From assembly GCA_013398055.1 (NCBI GenBank), contig VZRS01004545.1, positions 46,429-110,428 of the forward strand: a stretch of DNA of 64,000 nt, in the 5' to 3' direction. The translations under genes and the position numbers were made by a program. Source of the stretch: Ifrita kowaldi (lineage: Eukaryota; Chordata; Aves; Passeriformes; Cinclosomatidae). Shown in pieces: positions 35,114 to 47,100 of this stretch. The notes under the pieces are model-generated. The model searched no databases, had not been told where the DNA came from, and saw only the letters and a program-made list of their open reading frames with translations. Positions within the stretch are counted from its first letter, which is position 1, and every line of letters starts with the position of its first letter.

Positions 35114-38100
35114 CTGAAAGAAAATAAAGATGGGGAGGAAAATGGCATTAATATTGACATTAAATAACATTAAATCAATAGCTGTCAAAACATCTCTTCA
35201 GAAAGCCAGGTACATCTCTTACTACAATATTAAAAGTTCAACAACCACTCCACTCCCATGTAAGAAATTAAGGTTTTTCATTTACAACAAACCTTTTCAA
35301 GGTAGGAAGAGTATAAAAATGACAAATAAGGAGAGCAAAAAAAAAAAGAGAATGCTGGAAAACTGTCAAAAGGCTGAAAGAAACCCTTACTTGCTTACCA
35401 TTCCAAAAAGATCAAAATAGCAAGTTACAGACGTAAAATGAAGAAATAAATAACAGGATTCATAAATCACACACAAGTATTTAGCAAAAAATAAATGGAT
35501 GCCATTTTTAACAAGGCTTATCAGTTTTCCAATTTTAAAATTTCTACTTAAAGGAAATCAAATTTTTATTTCAAGATATACACACAAAATATTTTTGCCT
35601 TTATTTGCAACAGGAGTACTTCAAACACAATGCAAATGATTGAAAATTATTTTTTCTTTAATTATTTTTTCTTTTATTTTTATTATTTTTCCTACTCAAA
35701 ACTTGGTTTTGAGTAGGAATGGTAGGGAAAAGAATTTCCTCTCATTTTAATAAATTACCTTTTATTTTCCATTTTACTGGTTCTCTCTAAAGGGTATGTC
35801 TGAAATATAGTACTATGAATAGTCTTATGTGATTGTACTTTTGACAAAACCCACTGTGAAAAAATAATCAGAAACTCTAAATCAGAAGAATAATTTTTTA
35901 CTGCAAACCTCATTTAATAGTACTGCATGCTCAGCAGTAAATGTCAAAATATTAAAGTTACCTAGGGCAATAATGTAGGCACACATATGTAATATTTTCT
36001 CCAAGCACTTGTGTAAATAAGGAAGTTTAAAGAATATGTGGCCTTGAACAGTCAGAAAAGCTGAAATGTTCCTTTTTGCACATAGATCTCCATCAGATAG
36101 ATGAAGAAATCCTAGTAAGGCACACAGCAGGCTGCTTACATAAATTAAGTCAGGCACAGAAGAACTTTTTGGTCCTTGTTAACAGGCAGTCTTTTAAATT
36201 TCTCACACATATGATTATTAACAGTATAAAGACGGGCAAAAACATGAAATAAGCCCATGCAAAATAAAGTTGTGAATCACAGGAAATTTCTTCTGGGTTA
36301 AGTACAGAAATAAGGCTGCTAATCTTGCCTAAGACTATTTCAAGTTTGTTTGTTTGTTTGTTTTTTAATCAGGGCCTTTATGAATACAGTCAATTGAGAG
36401 TTTGCCAAACATTTAACAATGTTTGGCAGTTTGACCATCAGAGACAACCCCCAGATTCCTTACCTGCTAAGTATTTAATATTATCAAGTTTGTGCGATTC
36501 GAGCATTGTTTTCAGATCCGCAACTTCTGTATCTATTTTTCTGTCTGTTTGGGTCAGAGCTCGGTCTTGTTGTGCATGCTAAAAAGCAAAAGCCACAAAA
36601 TGATGCAATTTGAACACTTCCTAGTTTATTTAGAAATTTAACCCATCCCTTCAAGTTGTATTTTTGTTTCCTCCTTAAATGCATGTTAATTTGCATTCTT
36701 ATAGAAGTTACAGAATATTCTGAACTGGAAGGGATCCACAAGGGTAAGTCCAACTCTGAAGTGAATGGCCTGTACAGGGATGGAGTCCACAACCCTGGTG
36801 TTATTAGCATCATGCTCTAACCAACTGAGCTAACACAGACCTTATTCAAAGAGAAGAAGTTCCTTCTTATCTGATTGTATCAAAGGAATTGAATAATTTG
36901 GTGAACTCAGGAAATGTATGTGATTACATGTCCCTTAACAAGTAATCTAGAAACTGGCAGAACTAGATGCCTTCTTATCTCAATCTAACAGCATAAACAT
37001 TAACTTCAATCTGTCATTCAGCCCACTGACTAAAGTCACTGCTCAATTTTAAGAGCTATTGAGGAGCCTAAGAGCCTCTTGTGACGAAATCATACTGGAG
37101 CAGAGAGATTTATGGATCATTAGAAAAACTGAGAATTGGTCTTCTGTTGTAGAAAAGCATGTCTTTGTCTTGCAATGAGTTTTACCACAGAACCAGCTAC
37201 AAATTCAGAATTTGATTATGACAGAAGACAGGACTTCTGTTAAAAAATATGGGATAGAATAAGTACTCAGAAGAGACTGAAAAATCCAACTTGTAAACTG
37301 AGAACAACAGCTGCTTAGTTGCTGATAGTTTCAGATCAGCACTATTGAAACATTGTGAATCAGTTAATGATTTACTGCTAGATGACTTCATAAGGATAAT
37401 TCCCTAAACCACAGAAAGGAAACAAAGAGAAGTAGTAGTGCTTGCTAAAAACCTCCTCCAAAATGAAGGCAAATCAGTCTAGCAAATGAGTTTCTCTCTG
37501 AACGCGGCGGAAAGAATTAATTTCACATTATGAGTGGAATTTCATTTACAGAAAATCCTACATGCATGAGGTTTCAAAATAAAGCGACTACTGAACAGCT
37601 TACATATACATGCAGAGGGTCTAATAATATATATGAAAGCCTTTTATTCTGTAGACACTTAAGTTAAAGTGCATAAAGACATCACCAAGTCCAAAAAGGA
37701 TACCAGGTCTATAACACAAGTACAAAAAGCACAAACAAGCTGTATTATAATCAGCTACTAAGTTCTTACCAATTCCACTATTTCTGTCCTCATTTCAAGT
37801 AGTTTTCTTTCATTAAGTGAATACTAGAAGAGGGGAAAAAAAAGTTAAACACGATACTGTCCTTAAATTTTTTTCCTCCCCGCCCCCCCCCAAGCATGTT
37901 TCTCTCTTTCCAAATTACGTAGAACACACAATCTGGACAAGATTATTGTCTGGCAGCACTTGGGAGACAGCATTGTAGGGTACTGCTGTCCTTTTGAAAA
38001 GCACACTTCAGAAATGTGAAGTGCAACAAGTTCTTCAGACACTTATCTTCCAGAAAAACTATATATTAGAGAGCAGCTGGAAGAAAGGCTGGCAGATTTG

Positions 38101-41100
38101 CATTTCTGAAAAACAAGGACCTATGACTCTGAGCAGTAACTCTGGAACAGTTGACTAACCCATTGAGCATACAAGCACAACCAAGACACAACCATCTGCT
38201 GCCTTCAGGAAGGGGAGAACACTTTTAAATCACATCAAACTCAGCTATCAATGAAATGTTTAGCCAGCACTGTATGCACTCACAATTTGAATTGTTCTGA
38301 CCTCTGTCATTTCATGGTATATTTGTTAAAAACAGAACATTTGTATCACACATGAAGCCTTTTGTTTGGGAATCATCGGAAGTTGTGGCTTATTTTCAAG
38401 TTATGGCTATTTGGGTTCAAGGAAAAATTAAATCCAAAATAAGGAAGCATGCCTTTAAAGCAGGTTACCTTTCTGACTCATGAACAGGCTTGATTCACCT
38501 TGACACCTATAATGGTTCCTGCCCCACTACTGGAGTAATTAAATTATTCACAGATAACTGATAAAGCACCAGTCTCCACTGAAGAGTACTAAGGTCATCA
38601 GGCACCCATCTCAGAATCCTGAGTTAAACAGCAATAACCTTATCTATTGACAATCCCATGTAGAAAGTCACCTTATTTTTCCATCACTCTGGAAGCTTAT
38701 TTCATTTTAACATTAAAATCAGATTAATCTACAGAAATGCCTCAGCACTGAAAAACACTCCTTAAAAGACCTAGAGCTCTGTTTGGACTTTTGGCTGATC
38801 TCAAGTTGAAGCTAAAAGACAGCAGGCTGCTACAAATGTAGAAAACTACATAAAAACAAATAACAGCATGTCTACAATTAATGAGTCACTAGATTATGCA
38901 AAATGAAGAGAGGGATAAAAGAAGAAGTTCAGACATTTTATATAAATCTCCATTTTTGAAAGTGTCAAGATGGCAGAATATTTATAAAATAATCTAATCA
39001 AAATTATGTTTGGGTAGAAATGTAAGAATTGGACCTCACATTGATGAATTGATCAATACCGAAAGAACCATGAGAATTAAAATAACTTTATGGACTGAAA
39101 TAGTTTGTCTGTTTTACTTTAAATACATGCAGTTAGCCAAATACACATCTTCTGAATGATTTATATTCTACAAGCTTCTTTCTGGATGTTTCTTAAAGTT
39201 TTTTTTTGTGCCTAGAACTCTCTAGGTCAGACCCAAGGATTTTAATCTTAGGTTTAAGACAGTGAAATTGGTCTTTTACTGCAAGCCATCACCACGTCTG
39301 TAACAACAACATAAACAGTGCATAAAAAAAAGAAGGAAGGACAAGGCTAAATCTCCCCCTCTGAAATTCAACAGGGAGATTTCACCTTAAGTCCGCTTTT
39401 TCACAGCGCAGAAAAAATTCAATTTTGTCAGATATATCTTGAGTTTTTTAACAGCAAACTTAGAGGCACTGTGATGCATGAACACATGAATACATACAAA
39501 GTTTTGTACTGCACTTCACGTTTTTAAATCACACCTGTACTGAAGATATAAATCCCAGCATAAAAAGATGTGTGCTAAGCAATATAGGATTCTCTGAGAA
39601 ATAAAGTAGAAGAAACTATAAGATAATAAACTATGAAAAATAGAAAGCATTTGGAGTTTGAAACATGAGACTGCCAACATCAGTGTAGACAAACTACGAA
39701 ATTCTCTTTCAGCACTTATTCCATGTAAAAATAAGGGATAAGAATATTTTACTTATTGCTTCGAGTTAAAACAATTAAAACTTTGGACATTTCTCTTCTG
39801 AAAAGTAACAGTAAGAATGCACAGTAACTTTCAATTATCCCGAGTTTTATTCTTAGAAAGCTGGATATTCAGTCCTTAGTCACATTACAATTGAAGTAAA
39901 TATAACAATGATGCTGTGCCTACTATAGAAAACACTGGATTATGTCTATCCCCCAGCTCAGCATATGTGCTACAACCTGCTGCCCATTCAGCTGCCTTTT
40001 TCCTTTTCTGTTCACGCATTGCAGAGCTGGCAATTAAATGGTGGGGTGAGGGGAGGAAAAAAAAGAAGAGCAGTCTCCATAGAAACTATGAAATTATAGT
40101 TGCACAACAGACTACAAAGTTGGTCAACTTTTTAAAGAGAAAGTTGACATGCACAGTTTGCCTTTCCTGGGAGGCAAAATAAAGTTGTGTTCTGCACAAC
40201 AGATAGAAGTCCAGATTCCACATATTCAAGAAATATACAAGAAAACATTGCTGCCTAATTTATCACTGCTGCAGTGGTTTCATATAGGTTTTGTAAGCCC
40301 AAAGTATTGCAAAGCTTATAATATACACAATGACTACATTTCATATGATATTTTTCTAAAATATTAGCCTGAAGTATTAACCTTTAAACAAGAAGTGTAC
40401 CTGCTCAAATTGTACTTTATTCAAGCATCTACCACGGGCTAATAGACTGTTAGTCATTATACTGAAACACCAACACAGCTGTTACTTAAACTAATCACTG
40501 TGAAAAACTAGGGGCACACACAGAAGATAAATGGTATCTACATGAACAGTTCTTATTGCTGAGATTGAAGATAAATATTATGTCTTTATGACACACCTGG
40601 GAAAATGTACTGAGTAAGAAATAATAATAATTTAGAACAAGTCATTAAAAGATCGTTCAATTTAGAAGATGCCATTTCACTCAGATCCAAAAAGCTACTG
40701 AAAAAAAAAATCTATGAGCACACAACTCTGTTTAGAGTGCTGTGTATAATGCAAAAATTTGTTAATCTTCTCATTTTACACCTACATTATCCTAATTTAA
40801 GATTACATCAATTCAGATCTGCCACGTATTTCAAAGCTCAAAACCAGTATGAACCAGGATAACTTATAACTAAAATTACAACAAGTTCCACAGTAGGTAT
40901 TTCCTGACAAACTAGATACAGGGAAATGAAACATTTTCAGTGATAATTCAACAAAATGTGTAAACTTTATTAAGTGTGAAAATAGAGAAAGAGATATACT
41001 AATAAAATAGAAAACCCTCTAGGCAGCACATTAGATTAAATATCTAATATATTTAAGTGTAATATGTTAATCCTGATATTACAAGAAGATCAAAATAAGG

Positions 41101-44100
41101 AAAACATACAGACCCAAACATGGCACCTTGCATATACCAGCATAAGGATGAGTAGCTTGGATTGATACCATCTTGAAGCTGAGTGATGCAATAGGTTAGA
41201 ATGAAAATGCTCTTTGGGTAAGATGCTTTTACCCAAATTTGGAGATTACTCAGTGTTGAGATGTTTCTAGAAGAAAGTAACCAAAACTTACCAGTTCTTT
41301 TACTCTGCTCTTCTCTAGGTTTAGGTTTAACTTGTTATCAGCACGAACTTTGGTAATTTCATCCTAATGGAAAAAATTGATAAAGCAGCAAGCAAGATTT
41401 TCTGTTTAATCATAAGCAGAAAGAATTAGACAAATATATTGTATCTTTATTTATGTATCTCATGAATTGAGCTTCTCTCCAATTAATGTATATAATTTTC
41501 AGAAGTATTAAGTATTTCTATTCTTCACCTGGGAAATATGATGTTCTATAGTATGAATTGGATCTCAAAATCAAAAACCAAAAATTACTTTTAACCCTGA
41601 GAACAGCACTTAACTGAGAGCACATCCTTCTATAAATGTAGAGAATGTTTCATATACCCTGTAACTCTCTCTGATATCTAGAAACACATGCCTGGCTACA
41701 CCTGTAAGTTGGATTTCTTCCACAAAGCAATCTTGATGCTCAAAATAACTTTCAAAGCAGTTTCTCACCTTCCAACGTAAAAGAAAATCTGTTTCTAAAG
41801 ATTACAGCTAAGGTTTTCAGAAAAAGCTAGAGACATTTTAAAAGTCAGGGAACTTTTATTTACATTTTTAAACACCTAACTTTTTAAAACTACCATTAAG
41901 TTATACACTTGCATTTGACTTTATCAATAGCTGTGAGTCCTGCTTTTCCTGGTGACAGCTGCCATTTTAATGCAACCTCCTGGCAGGAATTGCAGCCAGC
42001 TGACAGTTTGTCATGCAGCAAACTGCTGATCAGATGAATATGTGGGAGAAGCTAAAGGCTGCTGATGTTATGGGAGATTCTACTGCTAGAACCAAGTAAG
42101 CATTTCTCAAGTAGGCCAATACTAACTCATTAGGTTAGCATTAACAATAATTAGACTCAATTTCTATGCTTGAATTTTGAACTTTAATTGGTTTATCATT
42201 AGTTGTCATTGCAACAGAATACATTACAGTTTAATAAAGAAAAAAATAGAAATATTTTTCCTTGAAAATTTACATTGTGTCTTTTTGAATGAGCAAGCAT
42301 AGAACAACTTGCCCTTGTAAGAATTAAATTTACAGTTAAAAGTAAAATATAAAGGCATCTAGCTTTTAAGAAAAGATGACTCAGATCCTTGATGCTCTAC
42401 CAGTGGATTACACTAACTCATTTACATGCAACTAAAGCCATAAAATAAGTTACAACTCAAAATTAGATGCCAAATGTATTTTAAAATAGAGTAAGCTTTC
42501 TTCACAGAGCCTGTTTTCGTGCAATGGTCATTTGCTCCAAAACAAATAGGACAAAACATAATGGTCCCAAACTTGGTGGCCTTAAAAACCCGTTTTAAAT
42601 TGTTAACTTTGTTGACTGTTTTAAATTCTGGACAGGTAACAGGTAAGTCTTCAGAGAAAAAAGAAACAAAAAATCACCAAACCAAACAATCAAACCCCCA
42701 CAATCAGTAAGTACTGTAATTTTAAATGTATGCTGCATCTTTAATGTACAGGCAACCCTAAATGCAGAACTTCACTCAGCCTTAACTGTGACATGGCAGC
42801 TACTTTCTGAATCTGAATTAAGGACATGTAAGTAAAAATATCTTCAGTTATATTTTGGTTCACCTCTTGTACTAGTCATAGTTTCCTGTCCCCATAAATG
42901 AAGTATGCATGAAAGTGCCTTTGCTGCAGCCCACACTGTACTGTCGACAGCAATTTCAGTATCACATGTATCATAACAATTAAGCACAGCTTAGGAAACA
43001 AAATTCTGAAAGTAACACTTCTTATTTTTTCAAGCTAATTAGACAGGTGTTAATTCTTAATTATATTGGTACGGTATCTTACCATGACTTGCTTCTTTAT
43101 CTGTTGGAGTTCAAGTTTTATTTTCTGTGAGAGTACAAAAAAATTGTAGACTATTACTGCACAAAAAACCACACAATCTAGAAATCTACTGAATTTTCAT
43201 GATCATTAACAGTGACTATAATCCCTGATATGAAAAGGCAGGCAAACTGAGCACTATCCTATGTCCTCAGTATGCATATAGATGAATACACATGCATGTT
43301 TACTCAATACTGTGCCCTTCCAAACAACAGCACAAAGCAGAAATTGGCACTGTCCCACTGGCAGCCCTCCTAATATAGCCCAAGAGGCCGCTGGCTGCTT
43401 TTGCCACAAGGACTCATCACTGGCTCATGGTCAACTTGGTGTCCACCCAGGTCTTTCCTGCCAAAGTGCTTTTCATTTGGTCACCCCCAGCCTGTCCTGG
43501 TGCCTGAGGGTATTCCCAGGGGCAGGACTGGGCATTTCCATTTGTTCAACTTCATGTGATTGCTGTCATTCCATTTTCCCAGCTTGCTGATATCCCTGTG
43601 AATGGCACCACAACTACCTGGTGTATCAGCTGCTGCTCCCAGCTTTGGATCACCTGCAGACTTGCTGAAGGTGCCCTCTGCTCTGCTCCATCAACAAGGT
43701 CATTCAATGACAGAATCACCAGGTTGGAAGAGACCTCTAAGATCATTGAGTCCAACCCATGCCCCAACACCTCAACTAAACCATGGCACCGAGTGCCACA
43801 TTCAATCTTTTTTAAAACACATCCAGGGATGGTGATTCCATCACCTCCCTGGGCAGACAATTCCAGTTCTTCACTACTCTTTCCCTGAAAAAGTTTTTCC
43901 CAATATCCAACCTATATTTCCCTTGGGTGCAGCTTAAGACTGTCTTCTTGTTCTATCAGTTACTGCATGGAGAAAGAGACCAACCCCCACCTGACTACAA
44001 CCACCTTTCAGGAAGTTGTAGAGAGTGATAAGGTCACCTCTGAGTCTCCTTTTCTCCAGGCTAAACAACCCCAGCTCCCTCAGACGTTCCTCATAAGGCT

Positions 44101-47100
44101 TGTGTTCCAAGCCCCTCACCAGCCTTGTTGCCCTCCACTGGGCACACTCAAGTGTCTCCACGTCCCTCCTGAACTGAGGGGCCCCAAACTGGACACAGCA
44201 CTCAAGGTGTGGCCTCACCAGTGCCAAGTGCAGGGGAAGAATGACTTCCCTGGTCCTGCTGGCCACACTGTTTTTGATACAGGCCAGGATGCCGTTGGCC
44301 TTCTTGGCCACCAGGGCACACTGCTGGCTCATGTTGAGTCAGCTGTCAATCAGTACCCCCAGGTACCTTTCTGCCTGGGCACTGTCCAGCCACACCACCC
44401 CCAGCCCATAACATTGCAGGGGGTTAAAAAAACCCGCAAGTTCCAGAGTAGCACTTTCCAAGACAGTGACTTTTACCTCATTTTCTGAACGAAGTGCTGA
44501 AAATTCACTTTTTTCCAAAATAATCATGTCCTTTTTCACACCACCAATATGGGACATTACTTGCTGAAGTGCAATTTCCTTTAAAAGATGGAAGAAGAAT
44601 CTCAGAACATACCACAACTATAATGCTTTTTCTCATCTGCGCTTACAAATATGAAAGACTATTTTGGTACCCTGAAATTTTTAATTCAGCAATTTCAGAT
44701 TGATTATCCAAGTTTCAGAAAGCAAGATAGAGTGACAGCGACAAAATAAGCAAGTTAGGCTCAAACGTTGGTAATGTCTGACAAAATTGGCAGTGCTAAC
44801 ACAGATCAGAATAATACAATTATTAGCCTAGGAAACATTTGCTTCCAAGTCATCAAATTCTTAAGCTAGCAAAGGCATTAGGGAGAGCTGCCTCTGAGCC
44901 AAATGAGGAAAGCTGGCCTTCAATCCAAAATTCCTCAGCGCAACCATACTCTTCTGTAATTACCTCCTCTTTTGCCTCTCCCGGCAAGGAAGTCACTGCC
45001 TCACTACTCAGAATCCCGCACTGATGCTTTGAACTGCTCTTGTAAGTCTGTTACACTGAACTGACAGAAGACAAACAAGAATTCTCTGCAACTTTCAAGG
45101 ATGGAAAAGTCTGTAGACATTGTTCTAGGTCCTACACTACCCACACATGCAAACAGGAACTGCCTTCTCTACTAAAGATCTTCCTCTAATAAGCAGTCCC
45201 TTGCTTTTGGTTCTGGACTAAGACCCCTACAAACCTGACACAGCACTCTAACTTCAGTTTTGTCACAAAATGCTATTCTGCCTTGCAGCATTTTGTTTTG
45301 AAGTAACATCTAAAGATGCCTCTCCAGGCTACTTGACCACAAGACTGAAAAAAATGGGTCAGTGTTCTGGACACATTACAAAAAGTCTATAGAAAGAGTA
45401 CTGCATGGACACCTCTTTTCTTACTCCTTGGTGTCTCCAGATTGCTCTTGTTCTCTCTTCTCCTCAGTGGACTCAGCAAAGAGAGACCAGAATCTTCCAT
45501 ATTCTTTCTCTTCTTCATGTCTATACATACACACACGTGTATCTGTTTTACCCTAAGGTTTTACCTAACCAAGGTAATACTTTGATAATAGCTCATCCAC
45601 AACATTCCAAATCCTTCTTCTAGTTCTCTGTTCTCTTTCTGCAGAAGCCCTTGTGCAAAGACTACAAGGAAGTACAGATTTATCATGTGGCCCAGTGTTG
45701 ATGGCACACACACTTCCTGAGCTGCCATACAAACCTACACACTGCATCTTAATGGCAGAAAGTCATCAGTAGCAACATTATAAACATAAAACAACTTCCC
45801 TTCAAAAAAGCTAGGCACAGGAGGAGGCTGAGATTGCTTATTGTAAAATACAACTAACCACGGAAGAAAAGGACCCTTTGACATGGCATTCTCTGAGTGA
45901 CTGCGGAACAAATTCAGCACAAGAGGATGAAGGATTCCCACATCTGGTTTGCCTACAATCTAAAAGCTAGTAAGGATGGCCTGAAACCTCCCTAGGTGGA
46001 AAGTGGCACAAAATCCACCTTTGCAGGATTCCACTTTTTAATGAGATACCCTTCTGCCAAAACTATTATACTACAGAGACAGTAGCTGCTGTTTTCTCAT
46101 GTCTCAAGAGAGCAGCCTTGTTACTATGAAACAAGTTACAACTTGTGTTCAGAAGATGACCCCAGACTGTGAACCCCAGGCTCACAGAGCAGCCCCAGCG
46201 GTTGTACTTCAGCACAGTTCTAATACAACAAAATGTCATTGTGAGACATAGAGATAAATACAAAAGTACCACATAACAGGGTGGTAAATAACTGAGTGGA
46301 ACTGTAATTCCTTGTTACAAGTCTACAAAGGAATACATGTAGAAATTCAAATCCATGCATTGAATACCTCTCATGCCCGTCTAAGCCTTCTCAGTAACTC
46401 TGTGTCATGTTACTATAAGATTGAAACTAAAAAACTACTTGTGGTTCGTGTACCAATCCACAGTACTAAAATCTCAAGGTCCATCACAACACTTTGGTAA
46501 CTATCTGATAAACTCAAGATAAAATGAACCAGTCAATAGATACAGAGGAATGTTTGCTCTTCACCTTCAAACTTTTAAAATGCAGTGTCTAACAGTAACA
46601 AACAGCAATACATATTTCATCAACAGGCACACAAGGCTTTAATTTACTTTAATCCCACCATTGCCTCTGATCTAACCTGCTGTACTTTGGTGACCATGTC
46701 CTTGTAAATCATATCCAGGTTGGTGTTCATGATTTTCACTAATGCAGATACAATGACCTCCGACTGCTGAGTAGTGAACCCTAAGCGAAACAAAATGCGA
46801 CATTCAGAGAGAGATCCCAATCTGGACAGTTTACAGAAATGCCACTTGCTGATACTCAGCACCAAATTACAACAAATGCCAGTATAAAACATAGACCTGT
46901 TGATCCAGCACTAACAAAAGAACACAGTCAGTACCTGCAAGTTTCCCCACCCCAAAACTAAGACTGTGACATAGGATGACAGCTTCTGCAGTACAGCACT
47001 ATTATACTATCAGCAGGATAAACAGGGAGTTTTCTAGAGTTATTGTGGAATGTCACCTCTCACATGTGGTTACCTCCATGAGCAAGCAAGAATTCTGACT

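Larger units (their letters stand above)
35114..36463 (-). other. MCUR1 intron 8
   Basis: This 1.35 kb AT-rich intron contains two perfect hairpins (36403-36428 and 35690-35718), a (GTTT)n run at 36344-36366 and a T-rich/A-rich stretch at 35640-35700. Confidence 0.85.
43125..44476 (-). other. MCUR1 intron 4, mostly CR1-derived
   Basis: About 1.09 kb of this 1.35 kb intron is CR1 sequence in the same orientation as the gene (fragments at 43345-43705 and 43706-44432). Only about 45 bases at the donor side and about 220 bases at the acceptor side are not obviously repeat. Confidence 0.85.

Noticed and set aside
43934..44332. 132-codon minus-strand frame
   Set aside because: This is CR1 ORF2 reverse-transcriptase C-terminal sequence inside MCUR1 intron 4, not a host gene.
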